Origin: Bacillus sp. FJAT-47783 | Lineage (GTDB): Bacteria; Bacillota; Bacilli; Bacillales; Aeribacillaceae | Reading direction: 5' to 3' | Length of the DNA stretch: 64,000 bases | Assembly (NCBI RefSeq): GCF_022808615.1 | Contig: NZ_JAKZKS010000013.1 | Location: 1-64,000, forward strand | Part shown: piece after piece, positions 1 through 7,049 of the stretch | Layout of the letters: each line of letters starts with the position of its first letter | How positions within the stretch are numbered: the first letter of the stretch is position 1 | Notes under the pieces: model-generated | Seen by the model: the letters and a program-made list of their open reading frames with translations, nothing else | What the model was told of the DNA's origin: nothing | Databases searched by the model: none | Made by a program: the position numbers and the translations under genes

Positions 1-258
1 AAAACATTTCCACAAGCGAAAAGAAGATTTTCTGATTGGACAAAACGTTTTCAATTTCATGCATGTGGTGCCGTTTCAAGCATCGTGAAAACCTTTGTTT
101 CCCGTGAGAGAGCCATACTCGATACCATTTTATCGACTTTATCAACCGGGATAATGGAAGGGACAAATAATAAAATAAAACTCATCAAACGGAGAGGATA
201 TGGCTATCGAAATGATAAACATTTATTCTTGCGTATCCGCCTAGAAACAGGGTGCTAG
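1..258 (+). CDS. ISL3-family transposase, C-terminal part (runs off left edge)
   Basis: An open frame enters from the window edge and ends at the TAG at 256-258, giving 85 residues. The tail contains MEGTNNKIKLIKRRGYGYRN, which is the signature of the DDE catalytic domain C-terminus of ISL3 (IS204/IS1001/IS1165) transposases, where the glutamate of this segment is the last acidic catalytic residue. Only the end of the gene is visible, so whether the element is intact cannot be judged. The non-coding bases just after the stop look like the terminal inverted repeat of the same element. Confidence 0.8.
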   Translation, partial: KTFPQAKRRFSDWTKRFQFHACGAVSSIVKTFVSRERAILDTILSTLSTGIMEGTNNKIKLIKRRGYGYRNDKHLFLRIRLETGC

Positions 259-288
259 TTTGTCAACCCCGACTTTTGATGATGATCC
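259..288 (+). mobile_element. probable right end of the ISL3 element
   Basis: Directly after the transposase stop comes AACCCCGACTTTTGATGATG. A near copy, ACCCCCGACTTTTGGTGATA, occurs at about 6517-6537 without a transposase. Placement after a transposase stop and recurrence elsewhere suggest a terminal inverted repeat. The exact last base is not determined; the next recognisable sequence, a hairpin repeat, starts near 287 and lacks its first few bases. Confidence 0.5.
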
Positions 289-325
289 TAAAAAGTCTAT
301 ATTAGGAAAAAAATCCAAATTTAAG
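287..325 (+). repeat. hairpin MITE-like repeat, copy 1, left part
   Basis: CCTAAAAAGTCTATATTAGG at 289-308 and the following bases to TTAAG (321-325) align with the first third of the repeat copies at 6915-7043 and 12582-12713. The rest of this copy resumes at 2264, so the copy is split by the 1.9-kb element between them. The first few bases of the usual GGGGCTG terminus are missing, apparently replaced by the ISL3 end. Confidence 0.75.
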
Positions 326-332
326 TGTCGAA

Positions 333-390
333 TGACAATAAAGTTGTTTAATTTACAATAAAGTCGTTTAAAAAATAATAAAGTTGTTTA
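333..390 (+). repeat. three 20-bp-spaced end repeats (TnsB-site-like)
   Basis: The core AATAAAGT(T/C)GTTTA occurs three times, with AATAAAG starting at 337, 357 and 377, exactly 20 bp apart. A single inverted copy lies at the right end at about 2239-2256. Multiple direct repeats near the end are how Tn7-like transposases of the TnsB type bind their termini. The binding role here is inferred from arrangement alone. Confidence 0.7.
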
Positions 391-424
391 AAAGTGATCG
401 CATAAACCCGCATTCTACCGTTTT

Positions 425-600
425 GTGAACTACCCACCACTTAGCCCCCTTACGGGTTGCTTGAAGTGGGGGCTTCTTGGGTAATCGCCACTTTTGGTAG
501 CTGACGAAATTGACCAAGCTAACCCTCTTGTTCCAAGAGTTTATATTTTATTAGGCGCTTGATAATAAGCGAATACCTTCTTTTTTGATGTTGAGTGCTG
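425..600 (-). ncRNA. candidate TnpB guide RNA (omega RNA) region
   Basis: In IS200/IS605 elements the TnpB guide RNA overlaps the 3' end of tnpB and runs to the right end of the element, with the guide taken from flanking DNA. The corresponding stretch here is the last part of tnpB plus the following 125 bases, including the 443-474 hairpin. No transcript boundary can be read from sequence; the call rests only on position and the hairpin. Confidence 0.35.
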
Positions 601-1663
601 AATTGTAATCTCTATCAAGATTTAGTCCACAAGTACATTGATAAGTACGTTCTGATAATTTGATTTCTTTTACTGAACCGCATTTCGAACACGTTCTTGT
701 AGAAGGGAACCATTTATCTATTTTGACAAGTTGTTTCCCTTGTTCATTTAGTTTGTACTGCAAGAAAGAAGTGAACATTCCCCAACCATTATCAGATACG
801 CTTTTACCGAATTTAAGTGCTTGTGACATGCCTTTCATATCCAAATCTTCAATCACAACAGCATCATATTTTGTTACTAATTCTTTTGATTTATGATGAA
901 GGAAATTCTTTCGTTGATTGGCGACTTTCTCTTGAACTTTAGCTACTCGAATACGTTGTTTATGCCAATTAGAAGAACCTTTCTTCTTACGAGATAGTTT
1001 GCGCTGTTCTTTTACTAATTTCTCAAGCATTTGTCGATAAAACTTAGGGTAATTGGCTTTCTTACCCTCACTATCGACAAACAACCCATCCATCGTAAAA
1101 TCTAACCCCACTACTTTTTCGATTTTCTTGCTTTCAATCTCCATCTCGTACTCTGCCAGAATAGATATATAGTATTTTCCTGATGAAGTCATTGATAGGG
1201 TACAGGATTTGATTTTGTGTTCAAAAGGTATCTCCCTATGTTGCTTGATTTTGACCCATTTCAATTTAGGTAATTTGATATGACCATCCAACAATTGAAT
1301 GTTCCCATTAACAACATTGGTTGTGTAGCTTTGTTTGTGTCGCTTACTTTTGAACTTTGGAAACTTGGCATTCCCTTTGAAGAAGGCTTTGTATGCTTTA
1401 TCTAAGTTTAGTTGAGCGTTTGCTAACGCTAAAGAGTCTACTTCCTTTAGCCATTCAAATTCTTTTTTATATTTAGCAGGAGTAGGGTGTTTTAGCTTCT
1501 TCAACGCTTCTTTATCGTCTTTTAGACGTTCATACGTTTCTTTTCGCTCTGCCAACATTTTGTTATAGACAAAGCGAACACAACCGAAAGTTTTGCGTAT
1601 AACCGAAGCCTGTTCATCTGTTGGATAAATTCTAAACTTGTACGCTTTATTTTGTTTAGTCAT
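551..1663 (-). CDS. tnpB: TnpB, IS605 OrfB-type RNA-guided nuclease
   Basis: A 370-residue protein with the full TnpB layout: an N-terminal OrfB helix-turn-helix segment (residues 1-60), a RuvC-like nuclease with Asp188 in VVGLDF, Glu272 in VVIEDLDM and Asp352 in DRDYNSALNI, and a zinc ribbon with Cys325, Cys328, Cys343 and Cys345. All three catalytic acids and all four cysteines are present, so the protein looks active. Known TnpB proteins cut DNA next to a transposon-adjacent motif, guided by an RNA from the element's right end, and help retain the element. It lies 11 bp downstream of tnpA on the same strand. No truncation or frameshift is visible. Confidence 0.93.
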   Translation of the reverse strand: MTKQNKAYKFRIYPTDEQASVIRKTFGCVRFVYNKMLAERKETYERLKDDKEALKKLKHPTPAKYKKEFEWLKEVDSLALANAQLNLDKAYKAFFKGNAKFPKFKSKRHKQSYTTNVVNGNIQLLDGHIKLPKLKWVKIKQHREIPFEHKIKSCTLSMTSSGKYYISILAEYEMEIESKKIEKVVGLDFTMDGLFVDSEGKKANYPKFYRQMLEKLVKEQRKLSRKKKGSSNWHKQRIRVAKVQEKVANQRKNFLHHKSKELVTKYDAVVIEDLDMKGMSQALKFGKSVSDNGWGMFTSFLQYKLNEQGKQLVKIDKWFPSTRTCSKCGSVKEIKLSERTYQCTCGLNLDRDYNSALNIKKEGIRLLSSA

Positions 1664-1674
1664 ATCAAATCACC

Positions 1675-2073
1675 TCACTTTAACCCTTGATTTTCAATAT
1701 ATTTTTTCACCACTTCAATAGGTGAGCCGCCAGTCGTCAACAAACAAAAACTTCTTGACCAAAACATTTCTTTCCATAACTTTTTACGAACATGAGGAAA
1801 ATCCTTTTTGATAAGTCTTGAACTGGCACTTTTATAAGCGTTGATGAATTTCGATAGTTCACTGTTAGGTTGTGCTTTGAACAAAATATGAATATGGTCA
1901 ATATCGTGGTTCCATTCGACTAATGTGATGTTGTATTTTTCACTCAACGACACAAATTTATCTTTTGCATAGTCTGAAATCGTATCATCTATTACTTTCC
2001 TTCGATACTTCACAACTAATACAAGGTGGTAATACATTAAGAACACTGAATGATTGTTACTATCTAATTTCAT
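1675..2073 (-). CDS. tnpA: TnpA, IS200/IS605 Y1 transposase
   Basis: A 132-residue HUH-family single-strand transposase. The metal-binding HUH motif is His60-Ile-His62 in DHIHILF, and the nucleophilic tyrosine is Tyr125 in KKYIENQ, with Gln129 completing the motif. Length is normal for this family. It cuts and joins single-stranded DNA at subterminal hairpins; the palindrome upstream at 2172-2220 is a likely substrate. It is followed on the same strand by tnpB. The sequence is distinct from the second TnpA at 46904-47335, so the window holds two independent IS200-type lineages. Confidence 0.93.
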   Translation of the reverse strand: MKLDSNNHSVFLMYYHLVLVVKYRRKVIDDTISDYAKDKFVSLSEKYNITLVEWNHDIDHIHILFKAQPNSELSKFINAYKSASSRLIKKDFPHVRKKLWKEMFWSRSFCLLTTGGSPIEVVKKYIENQGLK

Positions 2074-2263
2074 TGTTATATCAATCCTTATTCTTTATAA
2101 GACTGATTATACCATATTGAGAAAAAAGACAAAATAAAAAAGTCTTTGGGCTTTCGCCCAACCGAAATTCATCTCCCCCTTACCGTTGGGCTACGCCCTT
2201 CACACGCTTGAAGAGGGAGACTTCTTTCGGAAGTGCGTTAAATGACTTTATTGTCACTAAACA

Positions 2264-2350
2264 TTAAGACCCAAAGAATGCTTGTAAAATGAACATTCTT
2301 TGGGTCTCCCTTTTTTAGATTTTGGGCCGTAAATACTCCTTTTCGGACAT
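2264..2350 (+). repeat. hairpin MITE-like repeat, copy 1, right part
   Basis: The repeat resumes after the insertion with TTAAGACCCAAAGAATG. A 13-bp stem pairs GACCCAAAGAATG (2268-2280) with CATTCTTTGGGTC (2294-2306), then TTTTTTAGATTTTGGGCCGT and CTTTTCGGACA follow as in the other copies. The right terminus is slightly degraded compared with the GGACAGCCCC of copy 3. Confidence 0.75.
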
Positions 2351-2661
2351 CCTCTAAGTATCTTGAGATTAATGGGATGAAGATAATGGTCATCCATTCA
2401 CATTTTATCAATCAATTATTCAGTTATTATAGTAGAGTATACCAATACCCGCATCACAAGATCGGGGATCTGCCCATCTACCAATTTCCCCCAGTCATAA
2501 ATTTTGTCTGTAGGAATACTATCTTCGCGACCAATTTGAAGATAGGGTATACAGTTTAAAGTAGTTATACGTCTATGTAAATGAAAAAAAATACTGTATT
2601 GAGTTTAAAGGATTATTTCAAAATTCTGCATTAAAAGTTATTTATCAGGAACTCCGTCACT
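2351..2661. other. spacer without a recognisable gene
   Basis: About 310 AT-rich bases between the repeat and the toxin operon terminator. Open frames here are short, lack ribosome binding sites and do not look protein-like. I see no RNA gene. Confidence 0.6.
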
Positions 2662-2703
2662 AAAAAAGCCCTCACAAGAGGAGTATTAATTCTATACTGA
2701 GGG
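2662..2703 (-). terminator. terminator of the first toxin operon
   Basis: On the minus strand CCCTCA (2698-2703) pairs with TGAGGG (2669-2674) across a 23-base loop, followed by CTTTTTT. It lies 12 bases after the stop of the last gene of the operon. Confidence 0.6.
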
Positions 2704-2714
2704 TTAAATCAATT

Positions 2715-3110
2715 TTACTTTAATCCTACTCTTACTTCACCATCATGAAATATTTCAATAACATAACCTGAAGTAGGTGAAAATATCCATGTATCAAAAC
2801 TTACAGCAGTAACGTCATCTATAACTTCAAATACTTTATCTAAAGTAGTTTGAATTAATGGTAATGTCCCTTCGTCCCAAATTACATAAACAACATTGCT
2901 GTATTCGTCCATGTTTTGGTGTAAAAAGGAGATTACTTCATCAACTGTATTCACTTCAGCATGATTAGACACTTTTTCCCATTCAATACGCCCCCACTCA
3001 GCAAATGGAAAAAAACTTTCAAAATTGCGTAATACTTGCTCTCTATTACATTCAGATAAGACATGTACATCCTCACCTAAAGCTTCAATACACTCAGCAA
3101 ATAAACTCAT
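2715..3110 (-). CDS. probable immunity protein of the LXG-type toxin
   Basis: A 131-residue acidic, soluble protein with no signal peptide or membrane segment, 11 bp downstream of the toxin gene. That position and the small acidic character are typical of cognate immunity proteins of polymorphic toxins. The C-terminal half (DDVTAVSFDTW, then GYVIEIFHDGEVRVG) resembles what I remember of proteins annotated as CDI toxin immunity proteins, but I cannot place it in a named family with confidence. Its role is inferred from context: binding and neutralising the C-terminal domain of the product of 3122-4756. Confidence 0.6.
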   Translation of the reverse strand: MSLFAECIEALGEDVHVLSECNREQVLRNFESFFPFAEWGRIEWEKVSNHAEVNTVDEVISFLHQNMDEYSNVVYVIWDEGTLPLIQTTLDKVFEVIDDVTAVSFDTWIFSPTSGYVIEIFHDGEVRVGLK

Positions 3111-3121
3111 CCAAATTCTCC

Positions 3122-4756
3122 TTATCTATTTAAATGTTTTAATAAAGATTTAAAGGTCCTTTCGTTCCCCTCAAACGGGATAGCGATTTTCCGGGCATTA
3201 GCCCCTTTACCATTTCGAAAATCTTCAATATTAATATGTGTCCCTTTGTTTGGATCATAATCTAATCTCCATCTTACTTTTCCGTCTGCAGACTGTCTAC
3301 CAACAACTTGACCATACCCAGCACTTGACTTAAGAGTTCCTATATAAGGCTTTGAATTTGGACCTAAATCCCCTACTAAGTCTAGTGCTTTATTTAATGC
3401 TTGTTCATATGTCTTGACTTTATCTAAAACTTGTTCACCTTTACCTCCAATACCCTTAGTTTTTACTCTGTCACTCTTAGAAACCGAGAACATTTGCGGA
3501 CTAATTTCATTCAGTTGTTTCGTTTTAAGGGTATATTTGTTTACTCCGATTCCCTCAGGTGTTACGTATCTTTCTTTTGCCACGGTAACCGGAACTTTTG
3601 TTTTGCCGATATTGTGACGTAATGAATTTAAGGCTACCTTGGCTTGGGTGAGTTTATTCGTGATATATTTTTGGCTGTATGGATAAACTTTTTTCAGGTT
3701 GACTTTGAGATTTCCTGCTACTTTTGATGGGCTTTTAGCTTTCGTGACACCTTTTACTTTCGAAACCGCTTTTAGTCCTTTGGTGGCGCCAACTCCGGAT
3801 ATGAAGCTTGGCAAGATGTTTCCTGTTGCATACATCATTCCGTTATGTTCTACGGAGTCTGTTATGGATTGGGCGAAGGATTCGGCGACACTTACTGGGT
3901 TTGTTATGAATTGTAGAGCAGTTTGTGTGTATTCATCAATGGTTTCATTTGCTTCATTTTTTAGAAAGTCGGGTTCGATGATGTCCGGAATCGCCCCGGA
4001 TAGGGTAACCACCCCTAGGTCTGCGACGATCGTGACGACTCCTACAACGATTTCATAAACCCTAACGACGATTCCTTTTACTAGGTCCCTTGCGCCTTCT
4101 GAAACAGTTTCGACAGTATCCCATACCCCTTCAAAAAAGTTCGTATACTTACCTTTTATTTGGGCTGCTTTATGATGATAGTCATCATCCGCGTTCTCAA
4201 ATTGGACGACTTTCGAATCGTACACGTCCCACAGTTCCTCCATTTTCCTCTCCAGCTTTTTCTTGGACGATTCGATTTTTTGACGGATTCTCTCTAACCT
4301 TTCTTTATTTTGACGGCTTCTTTCTTTTTCCTCGTCCGTCGGTTCCGTCAAGCGAAAAGAGAAGATGGAGGGAGATTCACCAGCTCTCGTAGCAGCTTTC
4401 GTGACATTGCCTATGATCCCAGACTCTATTTGACTTAAATTCGCCCAAATGTCATTTCGATCCACTCTCATCATCGCATCTCTGGCAATCGGTGTGATAC
4501 GCTCTGTCGTAGCGGCGACATACCCTTCAAATAAGGATAAAAGATCTTTGATTTGTGCTTTATAGCTTTTTATATTTTTCTTTGAATGTTTGAGGAGTTC
4601 ATCCCATGCCTCAATGCTTTCTCCTTCGCTGTTGTCAATAAAGACGGCAATATCCGAAAGGGAATCTTCCATGTTTTCTAGCGCATTTTTGTATGTATAG
4701 AGCTGTTCAATAATGTTATCAAGGATGCCGTAATTAATTTTTAAGTCCCGTTTCAT
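3122..4756 (-). CDS. LXG/WXG-like polymorphic toxin
   Basis: A 544-residue protein with an N-terminal helical domain (about 1-170) of the type that targets toxins to the ESX/type VII system of Firmicutes, a central segment with hydrophobic stretches (about 215-260), and a short C-terminal domain (about 465-544). The tip contains WRLDYDPNKGTHINIEDF and ends KIAIPFEGNERTFKSLLKHL, a pattern found at the tips of LXG/CDI toxins; the activity cannot be named from sequence. There is no Sec signal. The start ATG overlaps the upstream small gene by 4 bp, and an immunity-like gene follows. Four co-directional genes upstream or downstream make an LXG operon. Confidence 0.75.
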   Translation of the reverse strand: MKRDLKINYGILDNIIEQLYTYKNALENMEDSLSDIAVFIDNSEGESIEAWDELLKHSKKNIKSYKAQIKDLLSLFEGYVAATTERITPIARDAMMRVDRNDIWANLSQIESGIIGNVTKAATRAGESPSIFSFRLTEPTDEEKERSRQNKERLERIRQKIESSKKKLERKMEELWDVYDSKVVQFENADDDYHHKAAQIKGKYTNFFEGVWDTVETVSEGARDLVKGIVVRVYEIVVGVVTIVADLGVVTLSGAIPDIIEPDFLKNEANETIDEYTQTALQFITNPVSVAESFAQSITDSVEHNGMMYATGNILPSFISGVGATKGLKAVSKVKGVTKAKSPSKVAGNLKVNLKKVYPYSQKYITNKLTQAKVALNSLRHNIGKTKVPVTVAKERYVTPEGIGVNKYTLKTKQLNEISPQMFSVSKSDRVKTKGIGGKGEQVLDKVKTYEQALNKALDLVGDLGPNSKPYIGTLKSSAGYGQVVGRQSADGKVRWRLDYDPNKGTHINIEDFRNGKGANARKIAIPFEGNERTFKSLLKHLNR

Positions 4757-5073
4757 TCACGTGCACCCCTGATCGATTCACCTAGTCCTTCGTCTGCATT
4801 TTTCATGTTTTTCAGCAATTCTTCTCCTGCTTGATGAATCTTATTGATCGTTTTCAATAAATCCGTATTGATATCATCGTTCATGTTGTCTAACAAAGCA
4901 TCTACTTGATCGATGAAGTCTGAATGAAAACCTTTTAATTGATTTCTCGTATTTTCTCGAAACGTTGTCGTATAACTCGTAAATTCATCCATCGCCGTAT
5001 CGAGTTTATTTAAAACCATTTGAAGTTCGTTCGTATCGATTTTTATGGTTGGTGCAGCCAAGCTATGGATCAT
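4753..5073 (-). CDS. small helical partner protein of the LXG toxin
   Basis: A 106-residue, almost entirely helical protein with WXG100-like proportions (IKIDTNELQMVLNKLDTAMD near the N-terminus) but no clear WXG motif. Small helical proteins encoded just before LXG toxins bind the toxin's N-terminal domain and are needed for secretion in studied systems. It overlaps the toxin start by 4 bp, so translation is probably coupled. The Shine-Dalgarno AAGAAGG sits only one base before the ATG at 5073, so a TTG a few codons later (5061) is an alternative start. Confidence 0.6.
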   Translation of the reverse strand: MIHSLAAPTIKIDTNELQMVLNKLDTAMDEFTSYTTTFRENTRNQLKGFHSDFIDQVDALLDNMNDDINTDLLKTINKIHQAGEELLKNMKNADEGLGESIRGARE

Positions 5074-5088
5074 CCCTTCTTTTTGAAT

Positions 5089-5313
5089 TTAGCTAAAGTG
5101 AACGGATTGAATCGTCTCTATTAACTCGCTTAATTCCGTTACCATTTGATCGATGATCTCTTCCATTTCTTGTTCAACCGATGCATTTTCAAGGTCCATC
5201 TCCTCAAAATTTTTCTTAATTTCATGAAGTGCATCCCGTAAATGATGGATAACTCCTAAATCCCAGGTTCCATAAACGATATTATGACAAAACTCATCAT
5301 CGTATAATCCCAT
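5089..5313 (-). CDS. small helical protein of the LXG operon
   Basis: A 74-residue acidic helical protein (MGLYDDEFCHNIVYGTWDLG...). I chose the ATG at 5313 because AAGAAGG lies 8 bases before it, whereas the GTG at 5322 has no spacing from that site. It begins inside the 3' end of the preceding gene, so the two are translationally linked. A second small helical protein next to the toxin is usual in LXG operons. No specific family recognised. Confidence 0.55.
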   Translation of the reverse strand: MGLYDDEFCHNIVYGTWDLGVIHHLRDALHEIKKNFEEMDLENASVEQEMEEIIDQMVTELSELIETIQSVHFS

Positions 5314-6016
5314 TACGGTCACCTTCTTTTATCACTGATCGTTCTTCTTGAAGCTTCTTCATGTCAGCATCGGAAAACTCAATGGACTTCATCTCTTTAT
5401 CTAAAATAAACTCTTTTTTAATTAAAAATTGATACGCTTCTTCTGTTTCATCTTTAAATCCGTGATGAATGACCTTTTTAATTAATGATGGAGTAAAATG
5501 AATTTGCGCACCGGGCTTCATTAATCCGACCGGGTAGACGATCCCTGTATACGGGAAATAAGCGTTATAACCCTTTTGGGCAATAAACCGGCCAGTTATG
5601 ACAATTTTCACCGGTGACTCCCCTTGCTGTTCGAGGTTAAAATAAGTCGGATCTAATTCAACAACAGAGCCTAACGGCAATACATCTCTCATCATCTCGA
5701 TCGAGTAAGCTAGCAAATCCGCATAAGCCTCTTCATGTACCGAAAATTTTTTCTCTAAAAATTGAATCGTATAAACGTCCATTTCGTTTTGATAGAATAG
5801 TTCACCATGGTGAGTATGTAAGGCTAACGATGGGATGTACTTTTTATAGGCGCGGTATAAATCTTGTAAAACCGATAAATCTTCAAGGAACAGATCAAAA
5901 AAATCTTTTATCATGAATCCGAATTCAATTTGCTTTTCCTTGTCCAAGGAACCAGTAATCTTTTCCACTTTTTCCATGGCCAACGCTTTTAATTTCTTTT
6001 TTAAGTCTTCGTTCAT
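5297..6016 (-). CDS. DUF4176 protein, LXG operon accessory
   Basis: A 239-residue protein whose middle (about residues 113-180) carries the DUF4176 pattern: LPLGSVVELDP, then KIVITGRF, then YFPYTGIVYPVG. DUF4176 proteins are encoded with LXG toxins and type VII substrates; their exact function is not established. The first gene of the operon, followed with overlap by the small helical genes and then the toxin. The ATG at 6016 is taken as the start, although a TTG directly precedes it. Confidence 0.75.
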   Translation of the reverse strand: MNEDLKKKLKALAMEKVEKITGSLDKEKQIEFGFMIKDFFDLFLEDLSVLQDLYRAYKKYIPSLALHTHHGELFYQNEMDVYTIQFLEKKFSVHEEAYADLLAYSIEMMRDVLPLGSVVELDPTYFNLEQQGESPVKIVITGRFIAQKGYNAYFPYTGIVYPVGLMKPGAQIHFTPSLIKKVIHHGFKDETEEAYQFLIKKEFILDKEMKSIEFSDADMKKLQEERSVIKEGDRNGIIR

Positions 6017-6505
6017 CAAATGTAGTCACTCACTTTCAAATACCCTTTATTCATTCTCGAGTCTTAAATCCCCTGTTCCCTCCAAAATATCCTCATCTAT
6101 ATCGGTCATTTGTCTTGGGCCAATGCTTAAAAAACACCTAAATAGATTACACATTAGGGTTCATTATTCCCATCCAACCCCATACTCTATAGTATAAATT
6201 TTACATATTCATAGATAAATAGGAACATTTTATCTTTTTACAATATCCTAATATGTAATCTAGCTGATAAATATAATCCATAAGGCGTGTTTAATTTGGT
6301 TATTGATCGAAGGAAGTACTTCATATCTGGCTTCCGTACCATTTACATTTGTACTCTAACATTGTTCTAATTGTGACCATGACACTTCGCTAATTGTTTT
6401 AGCTAATTTGTGGTTCACTTGGGGGTGACAAAATCCATAACTTATTAGCCATTGCAAACATTTATATTGCAAAAAATGAGGGAATTGAGGTGAATACATA
6501 TTTTA
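6017..6505. other. non-coding spacer upstream of the toxin operon
   Basis: About 490 AT-rich bases that must contain the promoter of the toxin operon on the minus strand. I see no convincing gene, RNA or pair of promoter hexamers. Confidence 0.5.
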
Positions 6506-6543
6506 TAGAAATTATCACCCCCGACTTTTGGTGATAACCCCAA
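6506..6543. mobile_element. orphan ISL3-like end
   Basis: ATCACCCCCGACTTTTGGTG followed by ATAACCCC is nearly the same as the sequence after the ISL3 transposase stop at 259-288. No transposase is attached, so this looks like a relic end. Confidence 0.4.
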
Positions 6544-6579
6544 AATTTCTGTAATGAAGAAATTTGAGGATTGAACAAA

Positions 6580-6749
6580 AAAGAGCCCTCCTAGTATAGT
6601 ACGAGGTGTCCGAAACTGCAGCGCAAGGACCCTTAATTTAGAACCAAGGAGGACTCAATAATGAATTATACACAAAATCAAAAAATCTCTCTCATACCTT
6701 CAATTCGATCCTTCCACGAATGTTTCTTCTTTTTAAGCACAAAATAACG
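6580..6749 (+). mobile_element. IS110-type left-end remnant with transposase N-terminus
   Basis: AGGAGG precedes an ATG at 6661 and the frame starts MNYTQNQKISLIP, which is how many Bacillus IS110-family transposases begin, before running into unrelated residues and a stop at about 6747. The non-coding stretch just before the start (6580-6660) has several short inverted motifs. In IS110 elements this region encodes the bridge RNA. The rest of the gene is gone. The family assignment rests on about a dozen residues from memory. Confidence 0.4.
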
Positions 6750-6774
6750 ACGTCCATAATAGGAGGTGAAAAGG

Positions 6775-6903
6775 TTGCCAAATTTAAATGATCGTAAATT
6801 TAGAAAAATCCAATCTGAAAGCCAAAAGCAAGGAAAAACCCAAGAGGAATATGCGGCAGAGCTTGCAGCAAACCGGGCTAGAAGTCAGCAAAAGAAAAAG
6901 TAA
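6775..6903 (+). CDS. small basic protein, 42 residues, unknown
   Basis: A TTG start follows a strong AGGAGGTGAAAAGG site. The product, starting MPNLNDRKFRKIQ and containing QEEYAAELAANRARSQQ, is short, charged and probably helical. Short proteins with this composition are common in spore formers, some of them spore-associated, but I do not recognise a named family. It stands alone between an IS relic and a hairpin repeat. Confidence 0.5.
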   Translation: MPNLNDRKFRKIQSESQKQGKTQEEYAAELAANRARSQQKKK

Positions 6904-6914
6904 TCCTAGATAAA

Positions 6915-7043
6915 GGGGCTGCCTAAAAAGTCTAAATTGGATAAAGCACGCCAAAATTAAGACCTAAAGAATGTTGATTTTACACCATTCTTTAGGTCTA
7001 CTTTTTTAGAATTTTGGGCGTAAATACTACTTTTCGGATAGCG
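6915..7043. repeat. hairpin MITE-like repeat, copy 2
   Basis: Starts GGGGCTGCCTAAAAAGTC and ends CTACTTTTCGGATAGC, forming terminal inverted repeats. The central stem pairs GACCTAAAGAATG (6961-6973) with CATTCTTTAGGTC (6986-6998). It differs from copies 1 and 3 at paired positions, so the pairing is conserved while the sequence changes. Confidence 0.8.
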
Positions 7044-7049
7044 CTTTTT

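Larger units (their letters stand above)
430..2232 (-). mobile_element. IS200/IS605-type element (tnpA + tnpB)
   Basis: Two genes on the minus strand, tnpA then tnpB with an 11-bp gap, are bracketed by imperfect palindromes: AGCCCCC/GGGGGCT at 443-449/468-474 on the tnpB side and TCTCCCCC/GAGGGAGA at about 2172-2220 on the tnpA side. The two palindromes share a related core containing CCGTAAGGGGG on the minus strand. Subterminal hairpins are what IS200/IS605 TnpA recognises. These elements have no inverted repeats and make no target duplication, so exact ends are not resolved; they lie outside the palindromes. Confidence 0.8.
326..2263. mobile_element. mini-element with Tn7/Tn5053-type ends and 5-bp target duplication
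   Basis: The left end reads TGTCGAATGACAATAAAGT and the right end, reverse complemented, reads TGTTTAGTGACAATAAAGT. Both begin 5'-TGT, as Tn7, Tn5053 and related DDE transposons do. The element is flanked by TTAAG at 321-325 and 2264-2268, a 5-bp duplication of the size these families make. Removing one TTAAG and the insert restores an uninterrupted copy of the hairpin repeat seen at 6915 and 12582. Inside, apart from about 100 bases of left end and about 30 of right end, there is only an IS200/IS605 unit; no TnsA/B/C-type gene is present. The element is therefore non-autonomous, or a deletion relic into which an IS605 element moved. Confidence 0.75.

Noticed and set aside
333-390. Short phased repeats considered as a CRISPR array
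   Set aside because: Repeats are spaced 20 bp start to start with only about 6 bases between them, and they lie at a transposon end; no cas genes are present.
2377-2559. Open frame of 60 codons on the plus strand
   Set aside because: No ribosome site, no protein-like composition, and it lies in an AT-rich spacer between a repeat and a terminator.
3414-4392. Several open frames opposite the first toxin gene
   Set aside because: They are antisense shadows of the 544-residue toxin gene, without ribosome sites.
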